DNA of 64,000 bases, taken from the NCBI RefSeq assembly GCF_014695915.1, contig NZ_JACJPF010000056.1:1-64000 (forward strand), read 5' to 3'. The translations under genes were made by a program, and so were the position numbers. Below are positions 27,455-36,250 of the stretch, in pieces (position 1 is the first letter of the stretch; the number at the start of each line of letters is the position of its first letter). The DNA comes from Trichocoleus sp. FACHB-40 (GTDB taxonomy: Bacteria; Cyanobacteriota; Cyanobacteriia; Cyanobacteriales; FACHB-T130). The notes under the pieces are model-generated. The model had not been told where the DNA came from and did no database searches. It worked only from the letters and a program-made list of their open reading frames with translations.

Positions 27455-29602
27455 TCAATTATTAGGAACCAGCAGCATTCTTTCCTCTATCTCTTCCCAC
27501 GTTTTGGGCGACACCCGCACCGCTGCTTGTTTGCACTGGATTATGAGGTAATTGGCATAGAAATAATTGTCGAATGCCTTTACTTCTTCCTCAGTTAAAT
27601 TGACCATTTCTAAGTTGAGATTAAAAGCATTGATTAAGGTTTGCAAGAGACGCTGGGCAAATTCCTTACGCACTTCCAAGGGTTGTTTATCGTCAGGAAT
27701 TTTAGCTTTTAGCGCTTCCAGTCGGGCAATCAGCACACTAAAGTTTACATCCTTAAAGATTTTTAGTTGCTCAAGTTTACGGGCATTGTCGATAGCTTGG
27801 ACGATGGCCTTGGCGAAGGCGTTGGCGATGGCGAAGGCGATGGCGATGGCGTCGGCGTTGGCGATGGCGTAGGCGTTGGGATTGGCGTCGGCGAAGGCGA
27901 TGGCGATGGCGATGGCGTTGGGATTGACGATGGCGAAGACTTTGACATTGGCGAAGGCGATGGCATTGGCATTGGCGTAGGCGAAGGCGATGGCGATGGC
28001 GTTGGCGATCGCCCTTTTACCCACTGGCTTAATATCACTTGCCGATCCCGCCGTTACCTGTTCTGCCCATTCTAATAAAGCTTTTAATTTAGGAGTGTTG
28101 ATGTACTTTTGTGCCTCTTTTTCCATCAGTAACAGCAATTCATCTGCACCACCACGCATCAACCCAGCTACTAGTAAAAACACTTCTTTCCAGCGTTGAT
28201 CTGTGAGGTGTTTGGTAACTAACTTCTCAATTTGCCGATGGTCGTCAATGTACTGTGCAGTTAGATATTCTTGTAGTGTCAGATGGGAGAAAGAAAATAC
28301 ATCCTCTGCGCGCTCTACCAAGATACCTTGTTGAATAGCAATCGCCTTCAGAACTGCTTCGCCGTCTAAATGTTGAGGTGCATTTAGATTACTTGCCAAA
28401 AATGTTTTGATTTGCTCAACAACCTCTCGCTGAGAGAAAAATAATCGATCTGCCTCAAAACCTTTGTAGGCAATCTCAGATAGAAGTATCTCTTCTAATT
28501 CTGTATGCAGTCCTTGATAGATTTCATCTCGCAGAATTCGCTTTTCTGAGGCCCATTCTTCTAATAATATCCGCAGTGCCTTCCGGTACAAAATACTGCG
28601 ATTATCTGGAAAGCTTTGGGAACGATCATAGACCAGACAGAGAAATGTCAGCAATAACGGCGTATGGGCTAACTCTTTAGCCGCTTTATGTTCTGGTTTT
28701 TGCAGAATTTCCCAGCATTTATTAGCGGTTCCCGCCTGTTTATCTGCCTCTGATTGAAACCAGTTACAAATAAACTGCTCAATCTGGGTATCATCAAAAT
28801 CTGCCATTGTTACATCGCTAAAGCGACGAAATCCACTGCGATAGGCAGCAGTGCGACAGGAGGCAATGAAGCGGTTTTTATCGTATTTGTCAACAAAGTT
28901 CTGGATTTGACCGATAGCCTGATTTAAGTTCTTTGTTGGCACTTCATCCAGCCCATCCAGCAAAATTAGTAATTTACCTTGTTCTAATAATTTCTCTGTG
29001 GATTTTTCAGGTGAAGGGAAACCACAAGTGTGAAACTCATCAGTGATGACTTTCTCAATATTGATGTCACCAGCGTTAAAGCTTTTGAGTTCGATGAAAA
29101 CAGGGATACAGGAGTGCTTAAATTTTCCCTTGTTACTCTTGAGTGCTTCCAGCCCCATCCGCCGCAAAAATGTAGATTTTCCCGCTCCTGGCCCACCTAA
29201 TACCATGAGATATTGCTTTTCGTTAGCAACTTTTAGTCCTTCTTGCTTTGGGCAATCTTTAGACTGATAACTGCGTCTTTGAGCTTGGCGGTAAGCTTCT
29301 TCTAAGTTGGCGATTGATTCAAATCGGCAAATATCTTGCTTATCCAAAAACTGAACGCCAGTATAGATTGACTCTAAGGCTACAGGCTCCCGCATTCCTA
29401 AAACTTTCAGGATGCCGTGACGCTCATTATAGTTCTTGACATATTGCCGTAATGCGTTAAAAACTAGCTGCTTTGTTCCCTCGCTCAGATTTCCGCCTAT
29501 CAAGCCGAGAAATTTACCTCCATTTTCCCAAACTGTTTTAATCACAACGCCAGTTAGACCTTTAATTGCTGCATCTGCAACTGCGGGTTCAAATCCTGTC
29601 AT
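27455..29602 (-). CDS. NACHT-domain STAND NTPase with an alternating-alanine C-terminal tract
   Basis: A 715-residue protein. Residues 1-130 are a helical N-terminal domain of unknown type. The NACHT ATPase follows: Walker [10 protein letters not shown] (about 136-144), Walker B with the tandem acidic [12 protein letters not shown] (211-222), a [10 protein letters not shown] sensor-like segment, and the winged-helix region with [17 protein letters not shown] (about 436-451). Residues 531-604 alternate Ala with Ile/Phe/Asn/Asp/Tyr and are encoded by a degenerate hexamer repeat. The final 110 residues are helical ([19 protein letters not shown]). Bacterial NACHT proteins include anti-phage defence sensors, so a defence or signalling role is inferred. 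No toxic effector domain is recognised. Confidence 0.88.
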   Translation of the reverse strand: MTGFEPAVADAAIKGLTGVVIKTVWENGGKFLGLIGGNLSEGTKQLVFNALRQYVKNYNERHGILKVLGMREPVALESIYTGVQFLDKQDICRFESIANLEEAYRQAQRRSYQSKDCPKQEGLKVANEKQYLMVLGGPGAGKSTFLRRMGLEALKSNKGKFKHSCIPVFIELKSFNAGDINIEKVITDEFHTCGFPSPEKSTEKLLEQGKLLILLDGLDEVPTKNLNQAIGQIQNFVDKYDKNRFIASCRTAAYRSGFRRFSDVTMADFDDTQIEQFICNWFQSEADKQAGTANKCWEILQKPEHKAAKELAHTPLLLTFLCLVYDRSQSFPDNRSILYRKALRILLEEWASEKRILRDEIYQGLHTELEEILLSEIAYKGFEADRLFFSQREVVEQIKTFLASNLNAPQHLDGEAVLKAIAIQQGILVERAEDVFSFSHLTLQEYLTAQYIDDHRQIEKLVTKHLTDQRWKEVFLLVAGLMRGGADELLLLMEKEAQKYINTPKLKALLEWAEQVTAGSASDIKPVGKRAIANAIAIAFAYANANAIAFANVKVFAIVNPNAIAIAIAFADANPNAYAIANADAIAIAFAIANAFAKAIVQAIDNARKLEQLKIFKDVNFSVLIARLEALKAKIPDDKQPLEVRKEFAQRLLQTLINAFNLNLEMVNLTEEEVKAFDNYFYANYLIIQCKQAAVRVSPKTWEEIEERMLLVPNN
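27791..28012. repeat. degenerate GGCGAT/GGCGTT hexamer repeat inside the NACHT gene
   Basis: About 222 bases made of near-continuous 6-base units of the form GGCGNN on the plus strand, coding (minus strand) for Ala-X dipeptides. Gains or losses of whole units keep the frame. Confidence 0.9.
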
Positions 29603-29973
29603 AAGGGTAGGGATGAGTTGGTTTTATTTATTTCTACAACTTAGTCGCTGCTTTTTCCAGACGGCTAATCCTAATGCAATACGTTTTGATGCCACACATT
29701 TGCTCCCCTCTAACGCTCCTTCAAAAGGGCGGAACCGGAAACGCTTGTGATGAAAGGTGAAATCAATAAAGCAGAACTGAATAGCCTTCTTTTCCAAGCT
29801 ACCGTGTACGCACAAGTCGGCAGACCTCTCCCCAAACCCCTCTCCGATGCGGAAAGGGACTTTGAAGGCTCCCCTTCCCTGCCAGGGAAGGTGCTGGGGG
29901 TTAGTCCTAGAACGCTTTGAGCAAAAGCCTTTCCTAAGAGGGGTTGGGACGAGCAAAAACCTACCGACAAAAC

Positions 29974-30082
29974 TATAGCGTTTCTCAGTTGGGTGAAATA
30001 TTTGGCGGTTATCAGGTTCCCTCCATACCTGCTTGGGTTCGGGCATGGCGTTGCCATACCCCTACAGATGGATCGCAATTTT
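29974..30082 (+). repeat. repeat family B, copy 2 (degenerate)
   Basis: Starts TATAGCGTTTCTCAGTTGGG, has GGGCATGGCGTTGCCATACC in place of the central palindrome, and ends CCTACAGATGGATCGCAATT. Clearly related to copies 1 and 3 but diverged. Confidence 0.7.
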
Positions 30083-30117
30083 CGATATTTTCTTCGATTG
30101 TATGAAAGTACCCTGCT

Positions 30118-30186
30118 CTAAATCTCCCTTGAAAAGGGGGACTTTGAGGCTGTTTCAACCCTTTTAAAGGGGGATTTAGGGGAGGG
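30118..30186. repeat. palindromic CCCTTTT/AAAAGGG repeat
   Basis: AATCTCCCTTGAAAAGGGGGA and a second inverted piece ending AAAGGGGGATTTAGGGG form a nested palindrome of a style common in cyanobacterial intergenic DNA. Confidence 0.6.
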
Positions 30187-30519
30187 CTGAGTGAGAAGTA
30201 TTACAAATAATACCTTTTCAAACACCCTCTAAGTAGCTCCTGAAAATCGGTTTTTCTGACCATCTAAAAGATTAATGTGTACTTTTGTAACGGGTTGCGT
30301 AATTTCCCGGAGCTGACCCTGATAAGTCATCAGAAGTCGGCAAATTTTATCTCGGCAATATAACCCAAATTTTATAGGGACACGCCAAGAGTATTCTTGT
30401 GGACTTCAAGATGAAACACTCCAATTTATGCCAAGAAAAGCTGCTGAAAGATGTGAAAACTAATTCCACACTTTCTGCAAGCACAAACATGATTTCTTTT
30501 AAAAATGAGGTGAACATAG

Positions 30520-32145
30520 ATGGCTGTTATTTCTGGCGAACCTGGTAACAACGATCTTCTTATTGGTACTAATGAGAGCGATCAAATATTTGGGCTGGAT
30601 GGCAATGATGGCATATTTGGCCTTAATGGAGATGACTTTGTATTTGGTGGTACTGGGGTTGACATTATTATTGGTGGGGGTGCTAACGACTTCCTGTTTG
30701 GAGAGGACGGCAACGACGTAATCTTTGGTGACTCTCAAGTTTTTGGTGAAGGTGGAAATGACTTCATCAATGGTGGTAATGGGTTCGATGTTCTATTTGG
30801 TGAAGGTGGAAATGACTCCCTTTTTGGGGAGAACGGGAATGACACTCTCAATGGTGGAGATGGCGATGACAACCTGAATGGTGGCAGGGGAGTTGACAAT
30901 CTGAATGGGGGTGCTGGTAACGACCGACTATTTGGTGGCGATGGATTTGATGTTCTATTTGCTGGTGACGGGGATGACCAACTATCGGGGGATCTGGGGG
31001 ATGACCGACTATTTGGTGAGGCTGGCAATGACATTCTGTTTGGTAACGATGGGGACGATATCATCAATGGCGGGGACGGCGATGACAGAGCCTTTGGAGG
31101 CATCGGGAACGATCGCTTCTTTGCTGATGCCGGAAATGACCAAATCTTCGGTAACGACGGTAATGACCTAGCTGATGGGGGAGCTGGGAACGATCTCCTC
31201 AATGGTGGGAATGGTGACGATATACTCTTCGGTAGCTTAGACAATGACACACTCATTGGTGAAGCGGGAGTAGACCTACTTGTTGGTGGAGTTGGTAGCG
31301 ACTCTCTCTCTGGTGGCGCTGGGAATGATACCCTGATTGGCGTTGACCCGTTTGTTTCACAATTTGGATTTGGCGGAAACGGAAGCGCGATCGCTCCCTT
31401 CGAGATTGATACTTTAACTAGCGGTGAAGGTAGCGATACTTTCGTTCTCGGCGACAACGGAACGGTACTAGGGAACTCACGGGGAGGCTCTGAAGTTTAT
31501 TATGTTGGTGGCGGTAATAGTGACTACGCCCTGATTACTGACTTCAATCTCACTGAAGATGTTATACAACTCCCTGAAAATCCCGACACTCCTCTTACTA
31601 TTGCTGAAGCCGGGGACGCAGGACAGCTTCTTACTGAGGCTCAGGTTATTGCACCCGGATCGGGAACGTTAGACTCTATTACTGGGACAATATCCAGTGG
31701 TAACGATGTTGACTTGTTCCAAATCACTCTGAGTGGCGAGGAAGATTTTTTTGCCACCACAGTCGGCGGCGCTAATTTTGACACGCAGTTGTTCCTCTTC
31801 GACGAGGATGGCATCTTAGTTGCTCAAAATGACGACTCTAGCGGCACCTTTCAATCCACGCTTCCTGCTTCAACACTAGAATCCGGTACATACTTTCTAG
31901 CAATCTCCAGCTTCAATAACGATCCAGTTGGAACACCACCTGTTTTCCCTGGTAATGGTGGTGATACTGGCAACTACACGATAGATTTAGCTGGGGTTCA
32001 AGCTGCTACTTTTAGCTTAGGTGCATCTCCTGAAGGTCTTCCGTCGGGGACATCCATATCTTTTGGCAACGACCTAGTTGCTATTGTTCAAGGGGTTTCG
32101 CCTTTAGACCTGAATCTGAATAGTAGTAGCTTCAATTTCGTTTAG
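30520..32145 (+). CDS. RTX (haemolysin-type calcium-binding repeat) protein with C-terminal PPC domain
   Basis: A 541-residue acidic protein. Residues about 10-275 consist of nonapeptide RTX repeats of GGxGxDxLx type (for example GNDSLFGENGNDTLNGGDG), which bind calcium and form a beta-roll. Residues about 280-350 are a capping region with a VGGGNSDYALITDFN element typical of the end of RTX arrays. Residues about 380-490 are a PPC domain (SSGNDVDLFQITLSG, FDTQLFLFDEDGILVAQNDDS, GTYFLAISSF). There is no N-terminal signal peptide, as expected for type I secretion, but no type I exporter genes are in this window. No enzymatic domain is seen; it may be a surface or extracellular matrix protein (inference). 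Confidence 0.88.
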   Translation: MAVISGEPGNNDLLIGTNESDQIFGLDGNDGIFGLNGDDFVFGGTGVDIIIGGGANDFLFGEDGNDVIFGDSQVFGEGGNDFINGGNGFDVLFGEGGNDSLFGENGNDTLNGGDGDDNLNGGRGVDNLNGGAGNDRLFGGDGFDVLFAGDGDDQLSGDLGDDRLFGEAGNDILFGNDGDDIINGGDGDDRAFGGIGNDRFFADAGNDQIFGNDGNDLADGGAGNDLLNGGNGDDILFGSLDNDTLIGEAGVDLLVGGVGSDSLSGGAGNDTLIGVDPFVSQFGFGGNGSAIAPFEIDTLTSGEGSDTFVLGDNGTVLGNSRGGSEVYYVGGGNSDYALITDFNLTEDVIQLPENPDTPLTIAEAGDAGQLLTEAQVIAPGSGTLDSITGTISSGNDVDLFQITLSGEEDFFATTVGGANFDTQLFLFDEDGILVAQNDDSSGTFQSTLPASTLESGTYFLAISSFNNDPVGTPPVFPGNGGDTGNYTIDLAGVQAATFSLGASPEGLPSGTSISFGNDLVAIVQGVSPLDLNLNSSSFNFV

Positions 32146-32567
32146 AAGTTCCAGGGCGTTGCACATTTAATAGCCTTCTTGCAAAAGGTGAAAACAACGA
32201 AACTCAGTTTCTTCGTAAACAGCGGGAAGTAATAATAATTTGTTCTTCTGCTGTTAACTAGGAAAGTTAGATAGGAGTTATTCAGGTACTTTTGCAAGAA
32301 GTCTAATAGTTTGATTTTATAGGTTGGGCAAAAGTCCAATCTATAAAATTTGAATAAATATTAAACAAATATTTTCTACTTAGGTTAGTCCAAAGGGCTG
32401 TTTAAATTTAAGGTATTTTATGTGTATGGGAGTCCTATTTCATTTGTAAATTGTAGGGCAGGCAGGATGGCTGTGGCAGGCGGTACAAACGAAAAAATAA
32501 TTTATAAATCGTTTGGGAATTATATAGCTACTTACGCCGAAGCGGTAGCGCATCAGCACATCCCACT
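32146..32567. other. intergenic region, no gene recognised
   Basis: About 420 AT-rich bases between convergent genes. GCCTTCTTGCAAAAGGTG near 32172 and CTTTTGCAAGAAG near 32288 are inverted copies about 110 bases apart, so the stretch can fold into a large stem; it may serve as terminator for the RTX gene. Confidence 0.45.
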
Positions 32568-33155
32568 CTACAACTTCAGCACGAAATGCCGCAGATGGCT
32601 TCGCGGTGACAGGCGAAACCAGATAGCGATCGCAGGTTGCATCAATACCACCGGAGTTTCATCTTGTTGTACTGTTCGCGCTAACTTGTCGATGGCATAA
32701 CGAAACCAGCATACAGTTAATCGGCTACTAGGTTCTGCGGCTTGTAACCAGGCTTTTTCGTAGCGCAACAAATCCACAACCCAAGGCGGATCGATGCTTT
32801 CTAGTTGAGTAACATTTTCGATGAAAGTGGAGAATGCGATCGCATCCTCCAGATGTTTTTTGATTCCCGTGGGTATATAAGTCTCAGCGTATCGCCAAAA
32901 TAACTCAGCAAAGCCTTTACCCAAAACGGAGTGCGTCAAAGGTAGCAGTTCGCGCACTTCTCCCAGCCGCTTGCGTTTCAGCGAATTAGCGAAAAGGTTA
33001 ACCTGTTGTGCAGATAATTTAGCCAGCTGCTGTGCTTCATCAGAATTAAGTCCCAACTCTTCACCGACTGCTTGCGGATTGGCAAAAAAACGCGATCGCA
33101 ACACACTATTAGTGTAAAGCTGGGCTAAAATTTGCTGTGTTTGAGCTAATCCCAT
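32568..33155 (-). CDS. partner protein of the MNIO oxidase (putative substrate recognition)
   Basis: A 195-residue soluble, mostly helical protein with no family I can name firmly. The first 60 residues look like a small helical domain (ILAQLYTNSVLRSRFFANPQ...EELGLNSDEAQQLAKLS), followed by a larger helical region (LGKGFAELFWRYAETYIP) and WFRYAIDKLAR. Its start codon overlaps the end of the MNIO gene by 10 bases, so the two are translationally coupled. MNIO enzymes normally work with a partner that binds the precursor's leader (as in MbnC or the DUF2063/BufC type), and that is the role I infer here from position, not from sequence. Confidence 0.7.
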   Translation of the reverse strand: MGLAQTQQILAQLYTNSVLRSRFFANPQAVGEELGLNSDEAQQLAKLSAQQVNLFANSLKRKRLGEVRELLPLTHSVLGKGFAELFWRYAETYIPTGIKKHLEDAIAFSTFIENVTQLESIDPPWVVDLLRYEKAWLQAAEPSSRLTVCWFRYAIDKLARTVQQDETPVVLMQPAIAIWFRLSPRSHLRHFVLKL

Positions 33156-33976
33156 CGTCTATAACGCTTTCCAATTTTACGCGCCTCCTCCAATTCAGCG
33201 GAAAGTTCAGCAAAAGGTGGTAAGTTTTCATCCCGTTCTAGCACAATCCCTTTAACTGGAACTTTGGCGACAACTTCATCCATAAGTTGCCAAACTTCCT
33301 TCGGTGTCGAGTGCGAATGGCTATCAACTAACACGCCATTATGCCAATGTCCGCCCACAAAATGCAGCTGGACAATTCTTTCTAAAGGCAATTGTGATAA
33401 GAAATCGCGAACATCATAATTATGATTTACAGCATTGATATGCAAATTCGTAATATCCAGCAACAACCCACAATCAGAACGTTCTACTACTTCGGTTAAA
33501 AACTGGGCTTCCGTCATCTCTGCGCCGGGAAGTGTCACCATATAGGTGATATTCTCTAAAATTAATGGCACGTCAACATAGCGCCGCACTTGCTCAATGT
33601 TGCGGCAAAGAACTTCTACCGCTTCGTGTGTATAGGGTAGCGGTGATAAATGTCCTATATCTACTCCACCCGCTTTTGTAAAACAGATGTGTTCGCTCCA
33701 CCAAGGCGGATTGAGTTGTTTAATTAGTGTTGCCAGTTTCCGTAAGTAATCGGTATCTAAACCTTCTGCACTACCTAGCGACAGATTAATCGCGTGGGGG
33801 ATAAGCGGGAAGTGATCCGCCAACAGTTCTAATTCTTGCTGTTTTTGGGGTGGGGCATCCAGATAGTGTTCGGCAACAATTTCTAGAAAGTCAACTTGTT
33901 GTTGATGCAAAAACAAGTCGCTACGGAAGGGTTCTCGGAAGCCTAAGCCGATGCCTAGAGTGGGTAGATGGGACAT
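33146..33976 (-). CDS. multinuclear non-haem iron oxidase (MNIO, DUF692/UPF0276 family)
   Basis: A 276-residue TIM-barrel protein of normal family length. Candidate metal ligands and conserved motifs are in place: GLGFREPF near the start, His61 in PHAINLSLGSAEG, Glu95-His96 in WWSEHICF, Glu141-Asn142 in LILENITYM, Asp174/Asn177/His179 in LLLDITNLHINAVNH, His205 in QLHFVGGH, Asp218-His220 in VDSHSHSTP, and Glu247 in VLERDENLPPF. Characterised members (MbnB and others) oxidise cysteine residues of peptide substrates using two or three iron ions. The gene overlaps its downstream partner and follows, 176 bases after, a membrane protein with a cysteine-rich tail that could be its substrate. Confidence 0.92.
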   Translation of the reverse strand: MSHLPTLGIGLGFREPFRSDLFLHQQQVDFLEIVAEHYLDAPPQKQQELELLADHFPLIPHAINLSLGSAEGLDTDYLRKLATLIKQLNPPWWSEHICFTKAGGVDIGHLSPLPYTHEAVEVLCRNIEQVRRYVDVPLILENITYMVTLPGAEMTEAQFLTEVVERSDCGLLLDITNLHINAVNHNYDVRDFLSQLPLERIVQLHFVGGHWHNGVLVDSHSHSTPKEVWQLMDEVVAKVPVKGIVLERDENLPPFAELSAELEEARKIGKRYRRWD

Positions 33977-34152
33977 AGAAAATTAACCGCAGAGACACAG
34001 AGAACGCAGAGAAAAGGCTGTAGAGACTCTACTGGTTTCCAGGCTCAACTTGGAAACGAGATAAAACTGGGTAGATGGGAGAGGATAAGAAATGGAACCG
34101 CAAAGATACAAAGGACGCGAAGACAAGTCAAAGAGAAGCTTCTGATGGCTTC

Positions 34153-35115
34153 TTATCCTCCTCCGCATCCACCACAACCACCACCACAACCACCACCGCA
34201 GCCAGCACCACAGCCGCCGCTATCTCCACCACAACCACCGCCACCACTAGCTGCTGACAGATGGAACATTTTCTCAAATTCAGCATAGGGGGTTGCTGAT
34301 AGCATCCCTACACCGAAGATGGCTACAGGCAGTAACAGGCCGAAGTCTGTTCCGCTAGGGTGGAGGATGGAAGTTTGCCACTTCAGGCGCTCAAATGTTT
34401 GTTGTAGTCGCTTGAGGTAAGCTTGTCCTCGCTGACTCAAGCGGAGTGGTTTGCAGACAACGGCCAGGGTAATGAGCGAAACAATGCCCAGAACGATGAG
34501 AAACACAACATTGGTATATCCTTTTGCTAGAGCTACTACGAGCTTGTAGCTGCCTAAACCCAGGATAATTAGCACTCCTTTCCAACTAACGCGCTGTGCT
34601 ATCTGTTTTGTTTCATCCGGACACAGCAGTTTCTCATTTTGCAGCCGCTGTTCGTAAACTGTACAGTGCTGCTTCACTGTGGCAGGTAGCGATGACTGGA
34701 AGATTTCCTGGGCTTTGTGAGAAGACACGAACCAGCGAAACACATCGCGTTCTATTACAGGCAGAATTAAAGGATCTGGATGATTGGGTGCTTTTTCTAA
34801 GCGATCGCCTGCAACCTGCAAGTAACCGCGCCCTGTTAAATTAAAAAGAGCCAATCTTGTAACTTCATTTTCTCCACCCCTCATATAGGCAATTTCGTAG
34901 GGGTTCGGGTCGGCAGGAACTAAGGGCAAAGGTAAGTTTGCGGTCTGGTCGGAACGATGAATGCTCAACCCGCAAATTACTATCGTCACTCCGCTAACAA
35001 AGGCATAAAGTAGCAGAAAGTACGGGCCATACATATTTGCAATTGGGTTGGCTAATGGGTTCGTGATTACCACAACCACTAATAAAGCCAAGATACTAAT
35101 TAGTAGCTTATCCAT
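34153..35115 (-). CDS. TIGR04222-type membrane protein with Gly/Cys-rich C-terminal tail
   Basis: A 320-residue protein from ATG 35115 (AAGGA lies 8 bases upstream; ATG 35136 adds seven residues). It has an N-terminal hydrophobic pair (LLISILALLVVVVI and YFLLLYAFVSGVTIVICGL), a soluble domain with EIAYMRGGENEVTRLALFNLTGRGYLQV that is the TIGR04222 signature, two more membrane segments (about 180-225), and a last segment near residue 265. The final 30 residues are almost only Gly and six Cys (GGGGCGGDSGGC, then CGAGC, CGGGC, CGGGC, CGGC spacing). Such low-complexity tails are typical of this family. Proximity to the MNIO pair suggests the tail cysteines are modified (inference). Confidence 0.85.
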   Translation of the reverse strand: MDKLLISILALLVVVVITNPLANPIANMYGPYFLLLYAFVSGVTIVICGLSIHRSDQTANLPLPLVPADPNPYEIAYMRGGENEVTRLALFNLTGRGYLQVAGDRLEKAPNHPDPLILPVIERDVFRWFVSSHKAQEIFQSSLPATVKQHCTVYEQRLQNEKLLCPDETKQIAQRVSWKGVLIILGLGSYKLVVALAKGYTNVVFLIVLGIVSLITLAVVCKPLRLSQRGQAYLKRLQQTFERLKWQTSILHPSGTDFGLLLPVAIFGVGMLSATPYAEFEKMFHLSAASGGGGCGGDSGGCGAGCGGGCGGGCGGCGGG

Positions 35116-35265
35116 TACTAACGATCCTTCTTGCATTTGGATAGTTATTCCCGCGCATTCCTACAGTGTTAGGTTGCGCTTTTACGGAAAAGCTAAGTTA
35201 ATTAAATTTGTAAATTTTAGTGAAGCGGTAAAGTAGATAATTTGGTAAATTTTATTATAAATAAC

Positions 35266-35384
35266 TAGAGTGTTTCTCAGTTAGGTGGAATATATCGCGG
35301 TTCTGACGTTCAGCCCACGTTGGTAGGGACATGGCAATGCCACGTCCCCACAGATGTATCGTACCCAACCATTGAATTGCTATA
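35266..35384 (+). repeat. repeat family B, copy 3
   Basis: About 119 bases, starting TAGAGTGTTTCTCAGTTAGG, with TAGGGACATGGCAATGCCACG in the middle and ending AACCATTGAATTGCTATA. It is close to copy 1 in sequence and length. Confidence 0.8.
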
Positions 35385-35395
35385 TATGTATCTAA

Positions 35396-36169
35396 TTATT
35401 CCAGGCTTTTGCCGCAATTTTTGCAGAATTTAGCATCTGCATCATGGGTTGATAAACCGCAATTAGTACACAGTGTTTCTACCTGACTTGTAGTTTTAAC
35501 TAATCGCTTAATTAAATCTCCCAACTGCCAAGGGATTAGAGCAATACCGGTAAAAATCATTAATACTGTTAACAGGCGACCTGCTTCGGAAATTGGGGTA
35601 ACGTCGCCAAATCCAACAGTGGTCATCGTCACCACAGAGAAATAATAAGCATCTAAAAACGTATTAAATACTTTGGGATTTACTGGATGCTCGACTTGAT
35701 AAATTAAGCCAGAGTAAACAAAGACGATGGCAAATAAAGTAAATAGTATTTGGGCGAAAATTACGCTATCTTCAGAAGTGATGCTGCCAAATAAGGTTTT
35801 TCCTTTAATAAATCGGATCAGCCGTAAAATTCGGAACCAGCGAAAGATACGGATAAAACTGATATCTACTATCCCCAAGAAAAATGGTAATATGGCTAGT
35901 AAATCAATAATTGAATAAAAACTAATAAGAAACTTTTTCTTATCATTGGCATACCCCAAACGCAGCAAATACTCCCAGGCAAAAAGGAGTAAAATACAAA
36001 AATCTATAGTTTCAAGATTGAATCGGACATAATCTGGGATGGGATAAGTTTCTATAACAAAAATGGCTGAAGACAGTAGTACCAGTCCGGTAATGATGAG
36101 ATTGAAAACTTTTCCGGCTGGGGTTTCAATGTCTTCTAGGTAAAATGCAATCCTTTTGGGCAGTAACAT
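35396..36169 (-). CDS. voltage-gated potassium channel family protein with C-terminal zinc ribbon
   Basis: A 257-residue protein from ATG 36169; the frame runs on to 36286 but that start would overlap the divergent DUF427 gene. Six hydrophobic segments are visible. The fourth is an Arg-rich voltage-sensor-like helix (FIRIFRWFRILRLIRFIKG), and the pore loop has the potassium filter TMTTVGFGDVTP. After the last helix (MIFTGIALIPWQLGDLI) a short linker leads to a zinc ribbon with CTNCG and CKNCG pairs at the very end. The combination of a Kv-type channel with a terminal CxxC...CxxC ribbon suggests redox or metal sensing (inference). Confidence 0.88.
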   Translation of the reverse strand: MLLPKRIAFYLEDIETPAGKVFNLIITGLVLLSSAIFVIETYPIPDYVRFNLETIDFCILLLFAWEYLLRLGYANDKKKFLISFYSIIDLLAILPFFLGIVDISFIRIFRWFRILRLIRFIKGKTLFGSITSEDSVIFAQILFTLFAIVFVYSGLIYQVEHPVNPKVFNTFLDAYYFSVVTMTTVGFGDVTPISEAGRLLTVLMIFTGIALIPWQLGDLIKRLVKTTSQVETLCTNCGLSTHDADAKFCKNCGKSLE

Positions 36170-36250
36170 GTAATTAAGAAAGCTGATTTTTAAAGAGCAA
36201 CGCAACACCTCTACAATAACGAGTGTGGTTTCAAGAGTAGAAAAGTCAAA

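Larger units (their letters stand above)
29603..30519. other. long intergenic region with several repeat types
   Basis: More than 900 bases without an accepted gene. It contains a CTCTCCCCAAACCCCTCTCC repeat (about 29825-29910), repeat family B copy 2 (29974-30082), a TCCCTTGAAAAGGGGGA / CCCTTTTAAAGGGGGA palindromic repeat (about 30124-30180), and an AT-rich leader before the RTX gene. A 56-codon plus-strand frame at 29750-29920 is mostly repeat and is not accepted. Confidence 0.5.

Noticed and set aside
27767-28075. Plus-strand frame of Asp/Gly/Val repeats opposite the NACHT gene
   Set aside because: It is the shadow of the hexamer repeat; low-complexity DNA keeps all frames open.
29750-29920. 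56-codon plus-strand frame starting MKGEINKAELN
   Set aside because: More than half of it is a common intergenic repeat, and there is no ribosome site.
30735-31457. Minus-strand Ser/Pro-rich frame of 240 codons opposite the RTX gene
   Set aside because: Composition is what the reverse of Gly/Asp RTX codons gives; no start context and no known domain.
33968-34288. Plus-strand frames rich in Pro/Gln and Thr/Ser at the Cys-tail of the membrane protein
   Set aside because: They are the complement of GGC/TGC codons of the tail.
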